The position numbers and the translations under genes are program-made. Shown here in pieces: positions 63,940-64,000 of a stretch of 64,000 bases of DNA. Below the pieces are notes generated by a model, which saw nothing but the letters and a program-made list of their open reading frames with translations, was not told the DNA's origin and ran no database searches. This DNA is from Sphingobacterium gobiense. GTDB lineage: Bacteria > Bacteroidota > Bacteroidia > Sphingobacteriales > Sphingobacteriaceae. Positions within the stretch are counted from its first letter, which is position 1. Each line of letters begins with the position of its first letter. The stretch lies in the NCBI RefSeq assembly GCF_002980575.1, contig NZ_PVBS01000003.1, forward strand, positions 240,673-304,672. The letters are read 5' to 3'.

Positions 63940-63961
63940 CGGTCATAAGAAGATGACCGGG
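63940..63961 (+). repeat. Hairpin just before 16S rRNA
   Basis: CCGGTCAT (63940-63947) and ATGACCGG (63954-63961) form a perfect 8-bp stem with loop AAGAAG, immediately upstream of the 16S 5' end. It is probably part of the precursor processing region. Confidence 0.5.
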
Positions 63962-63977
63962 GTCAAATTACATTTTT

Positions 63978-64000
63978 ACAATGGAGAGTTTGATCCTGGC
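63978..64000 (+). rRNA. 16S ribosomal RNA, first bases only
   Basis: The window ends in the universal 16S 5' sequence AGAGTTTGATCCTGGC. The exact mature 5' end is approximate. The rest of the rRNA operon lies beyond the window. Confidence 0.93.

Overview
The window is chromosomal DNA of a Bacteroidota bacterium, most likely family Sphingobacteriaceae (Sphingobacterium/Pedobacter-like). Supporting signs are two SusC/SusD pairs, an ECF sigma/FecR pair, the Bacteroidota promoter pattern TTTG-N19-TAnnTTTG in front of several genes, few Shine-Dalgarno sites, tRNAs mostly without encoded CCA, and a serine palmitoyltransferase (sphingolipid) operon. No transposase, phage gene or CRISPR array was seen.

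1-15.7 kb is the conserved translation/transcription core: the end of tRNA-Tyr, tRNA-Gly, tRNA-Thr, tuf, tRNA-Trp, secE, nusG, then rplK-rplA-rplJ-rplL-rpoB-rpoC. It is unusual in that a catalase-peroxidase gene (katG), on the opposite strand and with its own terminator, sits between nusG and rplK.

15.7-29.7 kb is an accessory carbohydrate region. A PfkB kinase (KdgK-like) is divergent from an ECF sigma/FecR/SusC/SusD operon that also encodes a phosphodiester glycosidase-domain lipoprotein and a BACON/beta-helix lipoprotein. Next come a KdgF-like cupin, an SDR fructuronate reductase (UxuB-like), mannonate dehydratase (UxuA) and a LacI regulator. A 12-base sequence with a LacI-type core recurs upstream of the kinase and upstream of the uxu/kdgF pair, which suggests one uronate regulon split by the SusCD operon.

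29.7-45.1 kb is mostly housekeeping: lolA, ftsK, tyrS, an AcpH-like gene, an APC permease, a three-gene envelope operon of unknown function (MORN-like protein, DUF2490 barrel, membrane-anchored coiled-coil MORN protein), glmS and a DUF4954 beta-helix gene.

45.1-55.0 kb is a second SusCD locus: IPT/NHL lipoprotein, SusC, SusD, DUF1735 and BACON lipoproteins. It has no recognisable glycoside hydrolase; a convergent SGNH-like DUF4886 gene follows.

55.2-63.5 kb holds pcm, a membrane MutS-like ATPase, an acyl-CoA thioesterase, smpB and a five-gene sphingolipid operon: serine palmitoyltransferase, GNAT acyltransferase (ceramide synthase candidate), NAD-dependent epimerase-family protein (ceramide reductase candidate), CDP-alcohol phosphotransferase and a GtrA-like protein. 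The window ends in an rRNA operon leader with two tandem promoters, a boxA-like site and the first bases of 16S rRNA.
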